The notes beneath the pieces were generated by a model. The model saw only the letters and a program-made list of their open reading frames with translations, made no database searches and was not told where the DNA came from. From Streptacidiphilus albus JL83 (GTDB taxonomy: Bacteria; Actinomycetota; Actinomycetes; Streptomycetales; Streptomycetaceae), in the NCBI RefSeq assembly GCF_000744705.1, contig NZ_JQML01000001.1:9851094-9915093 (forward strand): a stretch of 64,000 bases of DNA, written 5' to 3'. Both the position numbers and the translations under genes were made by a program. This document shows positions 9,279 to 17,414 of this stretch, one piece after another (the first letter of the stretch is position 1; every line of letters starts with the position of its first letter).

Positions 9279-9737
9279 ATGACCGAACTGACCGCCGACC
9301 GCGTCAAGCGCGCCTTCGCCGCCCTCGGCTCCGGCGACCGCGCCGCGATCCTCGAGTACTGGCACGAAGACGTCCGCTTCGAGATCCCGGGCAACCACCC
9401 CCACGCCGGCTGGTACGAGGGCATCGACAGCTTCCTCGGCTTCCTCAAGACCCTCGGCGAACTCTCCGGCGGCACCTACGTTGCCGAGAACATCACCGTC
9501 CTGGCCAACGCCGAGGAGGGCTACTCCGTCGACGTCAACACCAACCACGCCCTGCGCGCCGACGCCCCCCCGGACAGCACCTCCCCCTACCACCTCCTGG
9601 ACGTGACCGCCCTGCACCTGCTCCGCTGGCGCGACGGACGCATCGTCGAGGGCCGCGGCGTCATCCTCGGCGACGGCGGCTCCACCTCCGCCCTGTGGTG
9701 GTCCCCGCTCAACCCCGACGGCAGCCGCAGCACCTGA
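9279..9737 (+). CDS. SnoaL/NTF2-like domain protein
   Basis: A 152-residue single-domain protein. The N-terminal helix plus cone pattern (A-F-A-A-L-G-S-G-D, Y-W-H-E-D-V-R-F, and W-R-D-G-R-I-V-E-G-R near residue 120) is the NTF2-like/SnoaL fold used by polyketide cyclases, dehydratases and isomerases. Such proteins usually act on a soluble small molecule without a cofactor. It starts at ATG 9279, 98 bases after the exporter, and is closed by a strong hairpin, so the two probably share a transcript. The exact reaction is unknown. Confidence 0.85.
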   Translation: MTELTADRVKRAFAALGSGDRAAILEYWHEDVRFEIPGNHPHAGWYEGIDSFLGFLKTLGELSGGTYVAENITVLANAEEGYSVDVNTNHALRADAPPDSTSPYHLLDVTALHLLRWRDGRIVEGRGVILGDGGSTSALWWSPLNPDGSRST

Positions 9738-9749
9738 CGGACCGCCACC

Positions 9750-9798
9750 GACGGCCTGCGATCCGACCGCTGCCCCCCCGGTCGGATCGCAGGCCGTC
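9750..9798 (+). terminator. perfect 18-bp stem hairpin after the SnoaL-like gene
   Basis: The arms 9750-9767 (gacggcctgcgatccgac) and 9781-9798 are exact reverse complements around a 13-base loop. The stem begins 12 bases after the stop codon. There is no U tract, which is common for actinomycete terminators. Confidence 0.75.
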
Positions 9799-9948
9799 CT
9801 GCCGAACCGGAGCCGGCCGCAGCCACGCGCAACCCGGCGACGCGCCCAGGACCTCCACGGGGACGGCACGCGAACCGGCTCGGGCACGCAGCAGCCGCAC
9901 CGCCGCGGCCTCCCGCCGGTCACCAGTACCCCCTCCGGAAGGAGCCCC

Positions 9949-10602
9949 GTGCCAGCGCCCGCCCACCACCGGCCCGGACCGCCCGACGCCGCGCGCCCCC
10001 AGGGACTGATCGTCGACTTCGCCGGCGTACTGACAACCTCGATGCAGGCCAACGGAGCAGCGTTCGAACAGGCCGAAGGACTGGTCGAGGGCGCTCTGGG
10101 GCGCGCCCTGCGGGAGGCGGCCGCCGGCCGCCGGGCGTACGCCGCCCTGGAAGAAGGCCGGGCGACCCAGCAGCAGTGGAACACGGTGGTCGGCGGTCTG
10201 CTCGGCATCGATCCGCACAACCTCATGGGCCGTCTGCTGAGCCGGCTGCGCGCGGAGGAGACGGTACTGGCCGCCGTCCGGCGGGCCCGCACGGCCGGCA
10301 CGCGCACCGCACTGCTCTCGAACTCCTTCGGCGCGGGCGCCGAGGACGTCTACGAGCGCCTCGGAGCACTTGAGCCCTTCGACGTGGTGGTGCTCTCCGA
10401 ACGCGAAGGCATCCGCAAACCCGCACCGGAGATATACCGCCGCACGCTGCACAGACTCTCCCTGCCCGCACCGGCATGCGTCTTCGTCGACGACACGCTG
10501 CACAACCTGCAGCCCGCCCGCGCCCTGGGGATCCGTACGGTCCACCACACCCACCCGGCGGACACCGTGCGGCAGCTGGAGCAGCTGTTCGACTCCACGT
10601 GA
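9949..10602 (+). CDS. HAD-superfamily phosphatase-like hydrolase
   Basis: A 217-residue HAD protein. Motif I is I-V-D-F-A-G-V-L-T-T with the nucleophile Asp at residue 23; the usual second Asp (D-x-D) is Ala/Gly, as in the D-x-G-G-V-L subgroup common in actinomycetes. Motif II is L-L-S-N-S, motif III Lys lies in R-K-P-A-P-E-I-Y, and motif IV is V-F-V-D-D-T. The start GTG 9949 follows CGGAAGGAG. The altered second Asp may mean weak or non-phosphatase chemistry, since that residue is the general acid/base. It is the last recognisable gene of the cluster. Confidence 0.85.
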   Translation: MPAPAHHRPGPPDAARPQGLIVDFAGVLTTSMQANGAAFEQAEGLVEGALGRALREAAAGRRAYAALEEGRATQQQWNTVVGGLLGIDPHNLMGRLLSRLRAEETVLAAVRRARTAGTRTALLSNSFGAGAEDVYERLGALEPFDVVVLSEREGIRKPAPEIYRRTLHRLSLPAPACVFVDDTLHNLQPARALGIRTVHHTHPADTVRQLEQLFDST

Positions 10603-11194
10603 GGCTCCTGCGAAGGGATCGGCTCGGTCGCGGGGACCGCGCCGATGCCCTCCACACCGACCTCGCCCGTCTCCCGGCGCAACCCGCCCGCCCGGCGCCT
10701 TCTCCGCGACGGACCGCACCGCCCGCCACCCGCGCACCGCAGAACCCCTGCCCACAAGCTGACCCGCCTGCCCGGAACCGCAATCCTCCGGGAGGCGGGG
10801 GCGCTGCTGTCGGCCTGATGCGCCGGCCACTCCTGCACGGCCCACCCACCGCCGTCCCGTGCGAAGTGGCCGCAGCCAGGTTCGCCGGCGTGTGGCACGA
10901 ACTGCGCGAGAACAAAGGCGGCACGGTCGAGCTCAACCTCGACCTACAGACCCTCACCTACCTTCACCCCTGAGCGCCGGTGGACCGACAGACGCACACC
11001 CGCGGCAGGGGAGTGGCCCACGACTCGGTCGCCAACCAAGGAACGACGTACACGGCGGGGGCGGCTGGTGCGCTCCGCGGGGCCTGAAGGACTGCGGAGC
11101 AGGCTGCCTGGGCGGTCGGGGGCGAGGGTGCTTCCGGGGTCGGGGGGCGGTACCTCCTGGCCGGACGGTTCGACACGTGTGCGACCATTCCCGC
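10603..11194. other. 592-base stretch with one small doubtful ORF
   Basis: No recognisable gene lies here. A 51-codon frame at 10818-10973 (+), containing F-A-G-V-W-H-E-L-R-E-N-K and L-N-L-D-L-Q-T-L-T-Y, has better amino-acid composition than random frames and may be the tail of a decayed gene. It has no clear ribosome site. The rest is GC-rich with no convincing hairpin terminator. It marks the change from the biosynthetic cluster to the mosaic region. Confidence 0.4.
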
Positions 11195-12175
11195 GTGACC
11201 AGCCCGAACGCCTCCGCCGTCGCGATTCGTACGATCCTGCTCGACGGCACCCCACACGGGATCAGGATCGTGGATCGCCTCGACTGGACCGGTACCTGTC
11301 TGGTGTTCGGCCGGGCGGACTATCCGCGCGCGAAGGCTCGCCCGGAGCTGTCCCGGACCGGCTTCTACCTGCTGGTCGGCCCGGATCCGTCCAAGCCCGA
11401 CCGGATACGCATGTACATAGGCCAGGGCGAACAGGTTCGGGCGCGCTTGGACGAGCACTTGCGCAAGAAGGAGTTCTGGACCGCCGCGTACGTGATCACG
11501 GCGAAGGACGACTCCCTGGATCGGGCCCACGCGGCCCATCTGGAGGCCCGCTTGGTAGCGCGGGCCCGGGAGACGGAACTCGCGGTGCTGGACAACGGCA
11601 ATGCGCCCGCGTTGACGAGTCTGGGGGAGTGGGGGGACATCGCGATGGCGGGCTTCCTGGACGAGGCGCTGACGATGCTCGGGTTGCTTGGAGTTTCCTA
11701 TTTCGACCAGTTCGCCGCCGACCCGGCCCAGGAGTCCGCGCCGGCTCGGTTCGAGACCTACTACCTGAAGTCTGGTGAACTGGTCGACTGCAAGGGGCGT
11801 GAGGACGCTGACGGGTTCCTCGTCTTCGCCGGATCCTTTGCCCGTCGATCGTGCAGAAAGATGATCGACAGCTACGGGGCCCTGCGTGAGCAGCTCATCG
11901 AGGATGAGATCTTGGTGGAGCACGACGCCGGCCGTTTGCGACTCAAACGCTCCCACCGCTTCAAGAGCCCGTCGGCGGCCGCCTCCGTCATGGTCGCCGG
12001 CAGCCGCAACGGCCTGACCGCGTGGAAGGACGAGGACGGCAGCACCCTGAAGGTGAACCAGGAGAAGCGGGCCGCGGCCGCCGGCGCGGACGTGCTCGTC
12101 CCGGCCGGTCCGGCCACCAGCGTTTGTGGGGCCTCGGGCCTGGCGGCACCTGCGTCCGAGGTCCAGGAGCAGTAG
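11195..12175 (+). CDS. GIY-YIG nuclease-family protein with C-terminal DUF4357-like domain
   Basis: With the GTG start at 11195 the protein has 326 residues; a GTG six codons earlier (11177) is also possible, and neither has a strong ribosome site. The GIY-YIG core is visible as G-F-Y-L-L at 56-60, M-Y-I-G-Q-G at 73-78, a following Arg, and the H-L-E-A-R-L helix with the metal-binding Glu near 118. The C-terminal part (K-S-P-S-A-A-A-S-V-M-V, then W-K-D-E-D-G) looks like DUF4357. Proteins of this layout often sit beside restriction or other DNA-processing genes. Here the neighbour is an IS30 remnant, so the original context is lost. DNA cleavage is inferred from family. Confidence 0.8.
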   Translation: MTSPNASAVAIRTILLDGTPHGIRIVDRLDWTGTCLVFGRADYPRAKARPELSRTGFYLLVGPDPSKPDRIRMYIGQGEQVRARLDEHLRKKEFWTAAYVITAKDDSLDRAHAAHLEARLVARARETELAVLDNGNAPALTSLGEWGDIAMAGFLDEALTMLGLLGVSYFDQFAADPAQESAPARFETYYLKSGELVDCKGREDADGFLVFAGSFARRSCRKMIDSYGALREQLIEDEILVEHDAGRLRLKRSHRFKSPSAAASVMVAGSRNGLTAWKDEDGSTLKVNQEKRAAAAGADVLVPAGPATSVCGASGLAAPASEVQEQ

Positions 12176-12303
12176 GCGGGCATCGTGTGCCGTGTTGTGA
12201 GTCCCGTACTGGTGGGCAGCCGGGCGCGCTGTCCGACGACGTAACTGCGCCCTGCGAGCCTGTGATGTTGCGTCAGAACGTTGGGGGATATTCGGCCGAT
12301 GGA

Positions 12304-12582
12304 CGCAACACCGACTTGTTGGATCGATAGTAGGTGGTCGTTGAGGGCGGCGGGAGTCTTCCAGCCGAGGCTCTTGCGTGGTCGGTTGTTGAGCGTGGCA
12401 GCAACGGTCTCGACCTCCTCCGCTGTCCATCGGGACAGGTCAGTGGCCTTCGGGAAGTACCGGCGAAGGAGGCCGTTCGTGTTCTCGTTGGTGCCTCGCT
12501 GCCACGGGCTGTGCGGGTCGGCGAAGCAGACCGGAACGCCGGTCTCGATCGTGAACCGGACATGTGCCGACAGCTCCTTGCC
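12304..12582 (-). pseudogene. IS30-family transposase, C-terminal fragment
   Basis: About 93 codons match the end of an IS30 transposase: F-A-D-P-H-S-P-W-Q-R-G-T-N-E-N-T-N (with the catalytic Glu), then L-N-N-R-P-R-K, then W-K-T-P and L-L-S-I-Q-Q. The N-terminal two thirds, with the HTH and first two catalytic Asp residues, is missing or beyond recognition in the bases to the right. On the left the frame runs past the usual end into the GIY-YIG gene without a stop, so the 3' end is also altered. It is a dead fragment. Confidence 0.85.
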
Positions 12583-12597
12583 GCAGTACCCCTGCAC

Positions 12598-13211
12598 CGG
12601 CCGCTGACGCAGCTACCCGCGACGGGCCCCGGGGCGCAGCGCCATCGCTTCGGGCAGCGGCCGCATCGGTCTGCCCCCGTCCAGCCGCGTCACCGGCCGG
12701 ACGTTCAAGCCCGCTCTTTACGCGTATGGCTGCTGGCGCCTGGACCTGGACCCCGCCCCGGCTCTGTGGGTCGGCGGCCTCGAACGCGGTGCCTGCGACC
12801 GAGGACCGGCCTGGAAGGCGCTGGCGCCCACGTCGACCGGCCTTTCTACGTCGATCTCCCGTCTGGCTGTGCCGGAAGCCGCACGGCGGACTCCACCGCG
12901 GTCCATTTCGATACTGGACCGGTAGCGAGCCACGGCCGTTCGAGAAGAAGGCGAACGTGCCGTCAGCGCCCGCTGTGTGACGAGCGTCACAACTGCCTTG
13001 CCATGTCCATGGTTGCCCTGATTTTCCCGCCTCAAAGCTGGCAGTTCGGACATGACCCAAAAGATCGATCTGAGGAGGAATTGAGGTTGATTTGCACTCC
13101 GACAGAAAATCGTGGCGCGCGTGGGAAACCCCTGACTATGGTTTCGGCACGGCAGTGAACCGAACTGTTCGGGAATGCATCGTTCCGGTGCAACCATTTC
13201 CATGGGGAAAA
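12598..13211. other. 614-base decayed stretch plus upstream region of the secreted-protein gene
   Basis: The left two thirds carry no coherent frame and are probably degraded IS30 or neighbouring sequence. The last ~150 bases are noticeably more A/T-rich and likely hold the promoter of the secreted protein. I could not choose -35/-10 boxes with confidence. Confidence 0.4.
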
Positions 13212-13784
13212 ATGAGCCCGTCACTCGTGTCAATACGCGCGGTCAAAGCAGGAGCAGTCGCGGGAGCGGTGCTCTGCGCGCTCCTGGGATCCGTCGGCCC
13301 GGCGTCCGCCGCGACGGTCCACCACTCCTCGGTCACCCCGAAGGGGGCCTGCAACGGCGACCCCGGCCCCTTCGCCGACGTCCTGGACAACCTGGGGACC
13401 GTGTACCACGTCGTCTCGGGGCCGAACGTCGACGACAACGGCACAGGCAGCAACGCGACCGACAGCTTCAGCAACACCTTCAGCGGTACCGTCAGCGCCA
13501 CGATCAGCGCCAGCCTGGAGGCGAAGGAGGGCGTCGTCCTGGAGGACGTCAAGGCCACCCTGGGAGTCAGTGCGACCGTCTCGGCAACCATCAGCGGATC
13601 GCACACCATCACCTACACGATTGCCCCGCACACGGCGCTCCACGCCGAGTACGCTGAGGACCAGATTTCCACCGAGGACAAGACGTACCTCATGAATGAC
13701 AACTGCGCCGAGTACGACATCGTGGACGGGTACAGCTCCTTCGACGAAGGAAACGGCTGGCACACCTGGTCGACCGCCTACTGA
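13212..13784 (+). CDS. secreted beta-strand-rich protein, possible pore-forming fold
   Basis: From ATG 13212 (GGGGA just upstream) the protein has 190 residues. A Sec signal peptide with hydrophobic core A-V-A-G-A-V-L-C-A-L-L-G ends at G-P-A-S-A, giving a mature protein of about 155 residues. The middle (mature residues ~55-110) alternates Ser/Thr with hydrophobic residues for long stretches: S-N-T-F-S-G-T-V-S-A-T-I-S-A-S-L, then V-S-A-T-V-S-A-T-I-S-G-S. This is followed by Y-T-I-A-P-H-T-A-L-H-A-E-Y. The pattern resembles the amphipathic hairpins of aerolysin/ETX-MTX2-type proteins. Two Cys residues could form one disulphide. The stop is one base from the next start, so the two are translationally coupled. 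Function is not known; the pore-former idea is inference from pattern. Confidence 0.7.
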   Translation: MSPSLVSIRAVKAGAVAGAVLCALLGSVGPASAATVHHSSVTPKGACNGDPGPFADVLDNLGTVYHVVSGPNVDDNGTGSNATDSFSNTFSGTVSATISASLEAKEGVVLEDVKATLGVSATVSATISGSHTITYTIAPHTALHAEYAEDQISTEDKTYLMNDNCAEYDIVDGYSSFDEGNGWHTWSTAY

Positions 13785-13785
13785 A

Positions 13786-14235
13786 ATGAGAAACGTGTCC
13801 CGGAGAATCATGCGCCCAGGCGGAGCCGTTCTCACGATGGCGGTCCTTGCCCTGACGGCCGCGGGCTGCACGACTCAGACGCCCGCGAAACCGGCGCCGA
13901 AGCCGTCGAGCACCGAGGCGCTCCCGGCCCTCTCGTCGCTCCCCGCCGGACAGGTTCTCCTGGCCGAGCCGGACGGTGCGGCCTCGGCCGCCTTCACCAC
14001 CCCGGCCCTGGCATCCAGAGCCATCGCCCTGCAGTTCACCTGCCTGGGACAGGGCCCGGTCGGTGTCCGGGTCTACCAGGGCGGAGCGAAACCCATCTAC
14101 CAGGTCAGCGACGGGACGTGTGACAGGACCGTCCAGAAGATCGACTTCACCGCGACAGCGGCTGCCACCCCGCTCAAGGTCGACGTGACAGTGGGCCGCA
14201 GCAGCACCTACGCACTGCTCGTGTCACAAGGCTGA
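13786..14235 (+). CDS. putative lipoprotein, coupled to the secreted protein
   Basis: A 149-residue protein starting at ATG 13786, one base after the preceding stop. The N-terminus has basic residues, a hydrophobic stretch and the lipobox-like L-T-A-A-G-C at about residues 23-28, so it is probably anchored to the outer face of the membrane. The mature domain contains a C-x(n)-C pair (F-T-C-L-G-Q and D-G-T-C-D) and ends in beta-rich sequence. No known domain is recognised. Tight coupling to a secreted beta-rich protein suggests a partner such as a receptor, chaperone or immunity factor (inference). Confidence 0.75.
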   Translation: MRNVSRRIMRPGGAVLTMAVLALTAAGCTTQTPAKPAPKPSSTEALPALSSLPAGQVLLAEPDGAASAAFTTPALASRAIALQFTCLGQGPVGVRVYQGGAKPIYQVSDGTCDRTVQKIDFTATAAATPLKVDVTVGRSSTYALLVSQG

Positions 14236-14246
14236 AGACAACAGCC

Positions 14247-14279
14247 GGCCCCGGCAGCACGCGCCAAGCTGCCGGGGCC
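14247..14279 (+). terminator. hairpin terminator after the lipoprotein gene
   Basis: Eleven-base arms 14247-14257 (ggccccggcag) and 14269-14279 pair perfectly around an 11-base loop, starting 12 bases after the stop codon. Confidence 0.75.
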
Positions 14280-14500
14280 TCGGCGCGCCCACGGTCGTGC
14301 AGTCTGTCAGGGAGCCGGGCGCGTCGCCCCGGACGGACTGGCAAGTGGCAATCAGCCTCCGCGTTTCAGCTGAGGTCGGCTGAGCTGCGCTGGTTGTCGC
14401 GGGAGTGGTGTTCGGGCGGGTGGGCATGCTTGGGTTCCGGCGCGTGGCCGGGTGCTCCTGGGTTCCTTGGGTGGTGGGCGGGCAGGGGCGACTTCGCCGG

Positions 14501-14839
14501 TCAGGTCGCGGGTCGGGGCAGCGCCGCGAGGCGCGTGAACGCGCTGGTCAGTTCGTGGCGCCAGGGCCAGGTGCCGGCGATCCGCAGGTGGACACGGCGG
14601 GCTCCGCGGGTGATCCGGGCGGCGGCGTGCAGAAGCCGGTAGCGCAGTCGTTTCGGTTCAGCGGTGGCCAACTCGCCGTCCACCAGCAGGGTCTGGGTCC
14701 ACGCGATCAGGTCGATCGCAGTCAGGGACAGCTCCAACCAGGCGGCGTTGATCGCGAAGTGGCGGGAGGGGAATCGTCCGAAGCCGGTTTGCTTGCTGCA
14801 GCGGATGCGGTCCTCGACGCGGGCGTGGGCGCGGTGTGT
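14501..14839 (-). pseudogene. IS1380-family transposase, C-terminal fragment
   Basis: The frame begins inside R-A-H-A-R-V-E-D-R-I-R, then reads F-P-S-R-H-F-A-I-N-A-A-W-L and ends near A-A-L-P-R-P. These are the last ~112 residues of actinomycete IS1380 transposases, including the region of the catalytic Glu. The upstream part is absent or degraded in 14840-15243. Not functional. Confidence 0.8.
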
Positions 14840-15243
14840 ATCTTCCTCAGCCGGCTCGGACGCGTGCTCGGACGGCCGGTGCTGATGACCGCGGATGGCA
14901 TCGGCGACTGGGGGCATTCAGTGCTCGGGTTCGACCCGGCGGTCGATCGCGTCGTCCTGGTGGCGGATCCAGCGCTTCCCGACGAGGTCGGATATCCGCG
15001 CGCGGCCGGTGTCCACGGGGGTCGACTCGGTGCGGAGCAAAGCCCCGGGCTGCTGGACGCGGTCGGTTGGCAGCCGGGGCAGCCTGCGGTGCACAGCGGC
15101 CTGGTCACCGGCCCGGGCAACCCGGGACAGCGGCTCCCCTGCGCGGGGATCCTTGGGACCGGTACCGACCGGCTGTCACCCGGGCCCGGGCCCAACAGCG
15201 GGGTCGGCTGATCGGCACTGGTGCGGGCCGTGGCAGGCTGCAC
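14840..15243. other. 404-base stretch without a recognisable gene
   Basis: This probably holds decayed upstream IS1380 sequence. Only low-complexity G/C-rich frames are present, and I found no clear inverted repeat marking an element end. Confidence 0.35.
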
Positions 15244-15930
15244 CTACACCGGATAGTCGATCTGGGCGATGTCCTCTGCGAGGTCCTCGAGCCGAACCAT
15301 CGGGTTCAGCGCCGAGACCACCTCCGGCGTCAGCGGCTGGAGGTCGTAGACGTGCCGGACCGCTCCCAGCGCCGGCAGCAATTCGTAGTACTCCTCGGCA
15401 AACTGCACGTAGGCCTCGGCACTGCCCGCCAGCAGGAGCCCGAACAGCCCTTCGGCGCCGTCGGCGTCGTCCTCGAACTGGTCAGGGATCTGCACATCGC
15501 CGCACCTCCACGCCGAGTCGGCACGCTCGCGCCACAGGCATGCAGTGGCCCGCTGGACACCGCAGTCGTCGAGGAAGGCCGGCTCTCCCTCGAACTTCCG
15601 GAAGACGTCCGGCAGGGAGTCGAACAGCCCCGGCCACGGCGCCGGAGGCGACACGCGGTACGCGGTGATCGGCGACTCGTGATAGGTCGCCTGGGCATAC
15701 ACCCCGGCCTCGCAGAAGACGACTGCGTAGTCGTCACCGCATCCGTCCCGCATCGAGGCCAGCTGCTCGGAGGGCCCCCACGTCGCGTCGTAGGAGTAGT
15801 AACGCAACTCCCACTCCGGGCTCAGGACAGCATCCAACATCGCCATCGCCTTCGAACGAGCCCGTACGGCCTCCGGCTCTGGCAGTTGCGCGATCACACC
15901 ATAGACAGTCACGAGGCCATACAAGCGCAC
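15244..15930 (-). CDS. conserved hypothetical protein
   Basis: A 228-residue soluble acidic protein. Notable segments are S-M-R-D-G-C-G-D-D-Y near residue 60, H-E-S-P near 85, a Pro/Trp-rich W-P-G-L-F-D-S-L-P-D-V-F near 100, and A-T-A-C-L-W-R near 130. I have the impression of a family widespread in Streptomyces, of the kind seen among immunity-type singletons, but I do not recognise a named domain. No membrane segment or signal peptide. It is isolated between an IS1380 remnant and IS3-A. Confidence 0.7.
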   Translation of the reverse strand: MRLYGLVTVYGVIAQLPEPEAVRARSKAMAMLDAVLSPEWELRYYSYDATWGPSEQLASMRDGCGDDYAVVFCEAGVYAQATYHESPITAYRVSPPAPWPGLFDSLPDVFRKFEGEPAFLDDCGVQRATACLWRERADSAWRCGDVQIPDQFEDDADGAEGLFGLLLAGSAEAYVQFAEEYYELLPALGAVRHVYDLQPLTPEVVSALNPMVRLEDLAEDIAQIDYPV

Positions 15931-16013
15931 GGCACCGACACCGCCTCCGCCGGCCTGGGCCTCGACCGGGAACCCCGGCGTCGGGTCTGGTGACTGCGCT
16001 GGTTACTCGTCCG

Positions 16014-16044
16014 GTGACACCGCACGCCGTGCCGGCGGTGTCAC
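16014..16044. terminator. possible hairpin upstream of IS3-A
   Basis: gtgacaccgc at 16014-16023 pairs with gcggtgtcac at 16035-16044 around an 11-base loop. No gene ends beside it, so it may be a leftover terminator or an IS end. Confidence 0.4.
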
Positions 16045-16128
16045 AGCATGTTCAGGGGGCGCGTATTCGCCGTAGCTGTCGGCCGATCGCCACCCTGAAG
16101 TTCCCCCCTGATCTTGGACAGCGTGTGC

Positions 16129-17031
16129 TTACGCTGCGGGGGTGAAGTCTTGGCGCAACCTGGCTCGGGTTTCGAGTGGGGTGATGTACCCGAACTCGGG
16201 GTGTTTGCGGAGCCTGGTGCGGTTGTACTCGACCTCGATGAAGCGGAAGACGTCGGCGCGGGCTGCCTCGTGACTGTCCCAGACAGTGGTGCCGATCTCC
16301 GCCTTCAGCAGTCCGAAGAAGCTCTCGGCTGCGGCGTTATCGTAGCATATACCGGTTCGTCCCATGCTCTGCCTCAGGCCCAACTTCCTTATCACTGAAC
16401 GGAATTCGCCGCTTGTGTACTCGCTGCCGCGGTCGGAGTGCATGATGCAGCCGGGCTGCAACTGGCCGCGACCGGCAGCCATGCGCAGGGCGTCGGTGAC
16501 CAGCTCGGCGCGGTGGTGTTCGGCCATCGCGTACCCGATCACCTCGCGTGTGGCCAGGTCGATGACGGTCGCCAGGTACCACCAGCCCTCGATGGTCGGC
16601 AGATAGGTGATGTCACCGACGAGCTTCGTTCCGGGCCGGCCGGCAGTGAAGTCACGGCCGACCAGGTCGGGGGCCGGGGCGGCTTTGGTGTCCTGCTGGG
16701 TCAGGTGGCGGCGCCTGCGGCGGGTGATGCCGCGGATGTCGCGCTCACGCATGAGCCTCTCGACCTTCTTCCGGTTGATCCCGCGCCCTGCCCTGCGCAG
16801 CGCGGCATGCACGCGCGGAACACCGTACGCACCGCGCGACCCGGCGTGGATCACGCGGATCTCGTCGACCAGGTCGTCCTCGGCACGCTGCCGCTCGGCT
16901 GCCGCCGGCCGTGCGGCCAGCCATGCATAGTAGGTGGAGCGGTTGATCCCCATCACCCGGCACAGCCGGGCGACGCTGTAGCCCTCGGGCCGGTCCTCGG
17001 AAGCCTTCTCCGCGTCGATGAAGCGGCACAC
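16129..17031 (-). CDS. IS3-A transposase OrfB (DDE domain)
   Basis: A 300-residue IS3-family catalytic subunit. N-terminal HTH_21 region (G-I-N-R-S-T-Y-Y-A-W) then the rve DDE core: D in V-G-D-I-T-Y-L-P, D in H-S-D-R-G-S-E-Y, E in C-Y-D-N-A-A-A-E-S-F. The frame lies -1 relative to orfA and starts just after the orfA stop, so the active protein is probably an OrfAB fusion made by frameshifting. All catalytic residues are present. Confidence 0.92.
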   Translation of the reverse strand: MCRFIDAEKASEDRPEGYSVARLCRVMGINRSTYYAWLAARPAAAERQRAEDDLVDEIRVIHAGSRGAYGVPRVHAALRRAGRGINRKKVERLMRERDIRGITRRRRRHLTQQDTKAAPAPDLVGRDFTAGRPGTKLVGDITYLPTIEGWWYLATVIDLATREVIGYAMAEHHRAELVTDALRMAAGRGQLQPGCIMHSDRGSEYTSGEFRSVIRKLGLRQSMGRTGICYDNAAAESFFGLLKAEIGTTVWDSHEAARADVFRFIEVEYNRTRLRKHPEFGYITPLETRARLRQDFTPAA

Positions 17032-17036
17032 AGTGC

Positions 17037-17327
17037 CTACTTCATCGACTCCTTCGCGAAGAAGGCGAGGCCTTTTTTCAAGATCTCGATCGTCTGCTGC
17101 TGTTCCCGGTCCTTACGCCGCAGCCGAACCAGTTCCTCACGCTCGGCACTGGTCAGCGCACCGGCGGGCCCCTCGCCCCGGTCGGCCTTCGCCTGCCTGA
17201 CCCAGCCGCGAAGCCCCTCCGGGCTCACGCCGAGTTCCCGGGCGATCTCGGTGACGTTCCGATGCGGCGAGGACCGAACGAGCGCGATCGCGTCCCGCCT
17301 GAACTCCGCCGTATACCGCTTGCTCAT
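17037..17327 (-). CDS. IS3-A OrfA (HTH_Tnp_1)
   Basis: The start ATG 17327 gives 96 residues (an in-frame upstream ATG at 17372 is less likely). It has the Tnp_1 helix-turn-helix T-E-I-A-R-E-L-G-V-S near residue 25 and a leucine-zipper-like C-terminal half. The A6G frameshift site encodes L-K-K-G near residue 86. It binds the element ends and joins OrfB by frameshift. Confidence 0.88.
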   Translation of the reverse strand: MSKRYTAEFRRDAIALVRSSPHRNVTEIARELGVSPEGLRGWVRQAKADRGEGPAGALTSAEREELVRLRRKDREQQQTIEILKKGLAFFAKESMK

Positions 17328-17414
17328 GTTGCTCTTGCCGCTCACTGACTGGACTGCTTCCTCGGGACCCAACGGTCCCAGTATCAGGCTGTCCAGACCA
17401 ACGGGGGAACTTCA

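Larger units (their letters stand above)
16096..17414 (-). mobile_element. IS3-A copy 1, complete IS3-family element (1,319 bp)
   Basis: Imperfect 26-bp terminal inverted repeats lie at 16096-16121 and 17389-17414. Both outer ends read tgaagttccccc and both inner ends tggacag. Between them are overlapping orfA and orfB on the minus strand, with an A6G slippery site (ttgaaaaaaggc) near the end of orfA for programmed -1 frameshifting. No target duplication is visible; the right flank reads directly into an IS256 transposase fragment while the left flank does not, so DNA was lost or rearranged after insertion. The same element recurs, broken, at 32882-42950. Confidence 0.92.

Noticed and set aside
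7761..9737. 658-codon plus-strand frame overlapping the 14-TM exporter
   Set aside because: His/Arg/Pro-rich shadow until about 9279; only the last 152 codons are the SnoaL-like gene.
10859..11176. N-terminal extension of the GIY-YIG gene
   Set aside because: The first ~105 codons of the long frame are Arg/Pro-rich and unlike protein; the domain starts after the GTG near 11195.
13092..13211. N-terminal extension of the secreted protein
   Set aside because: It would place 40 polar residues before the signal peptide; ATG 13212 fits Sec export.
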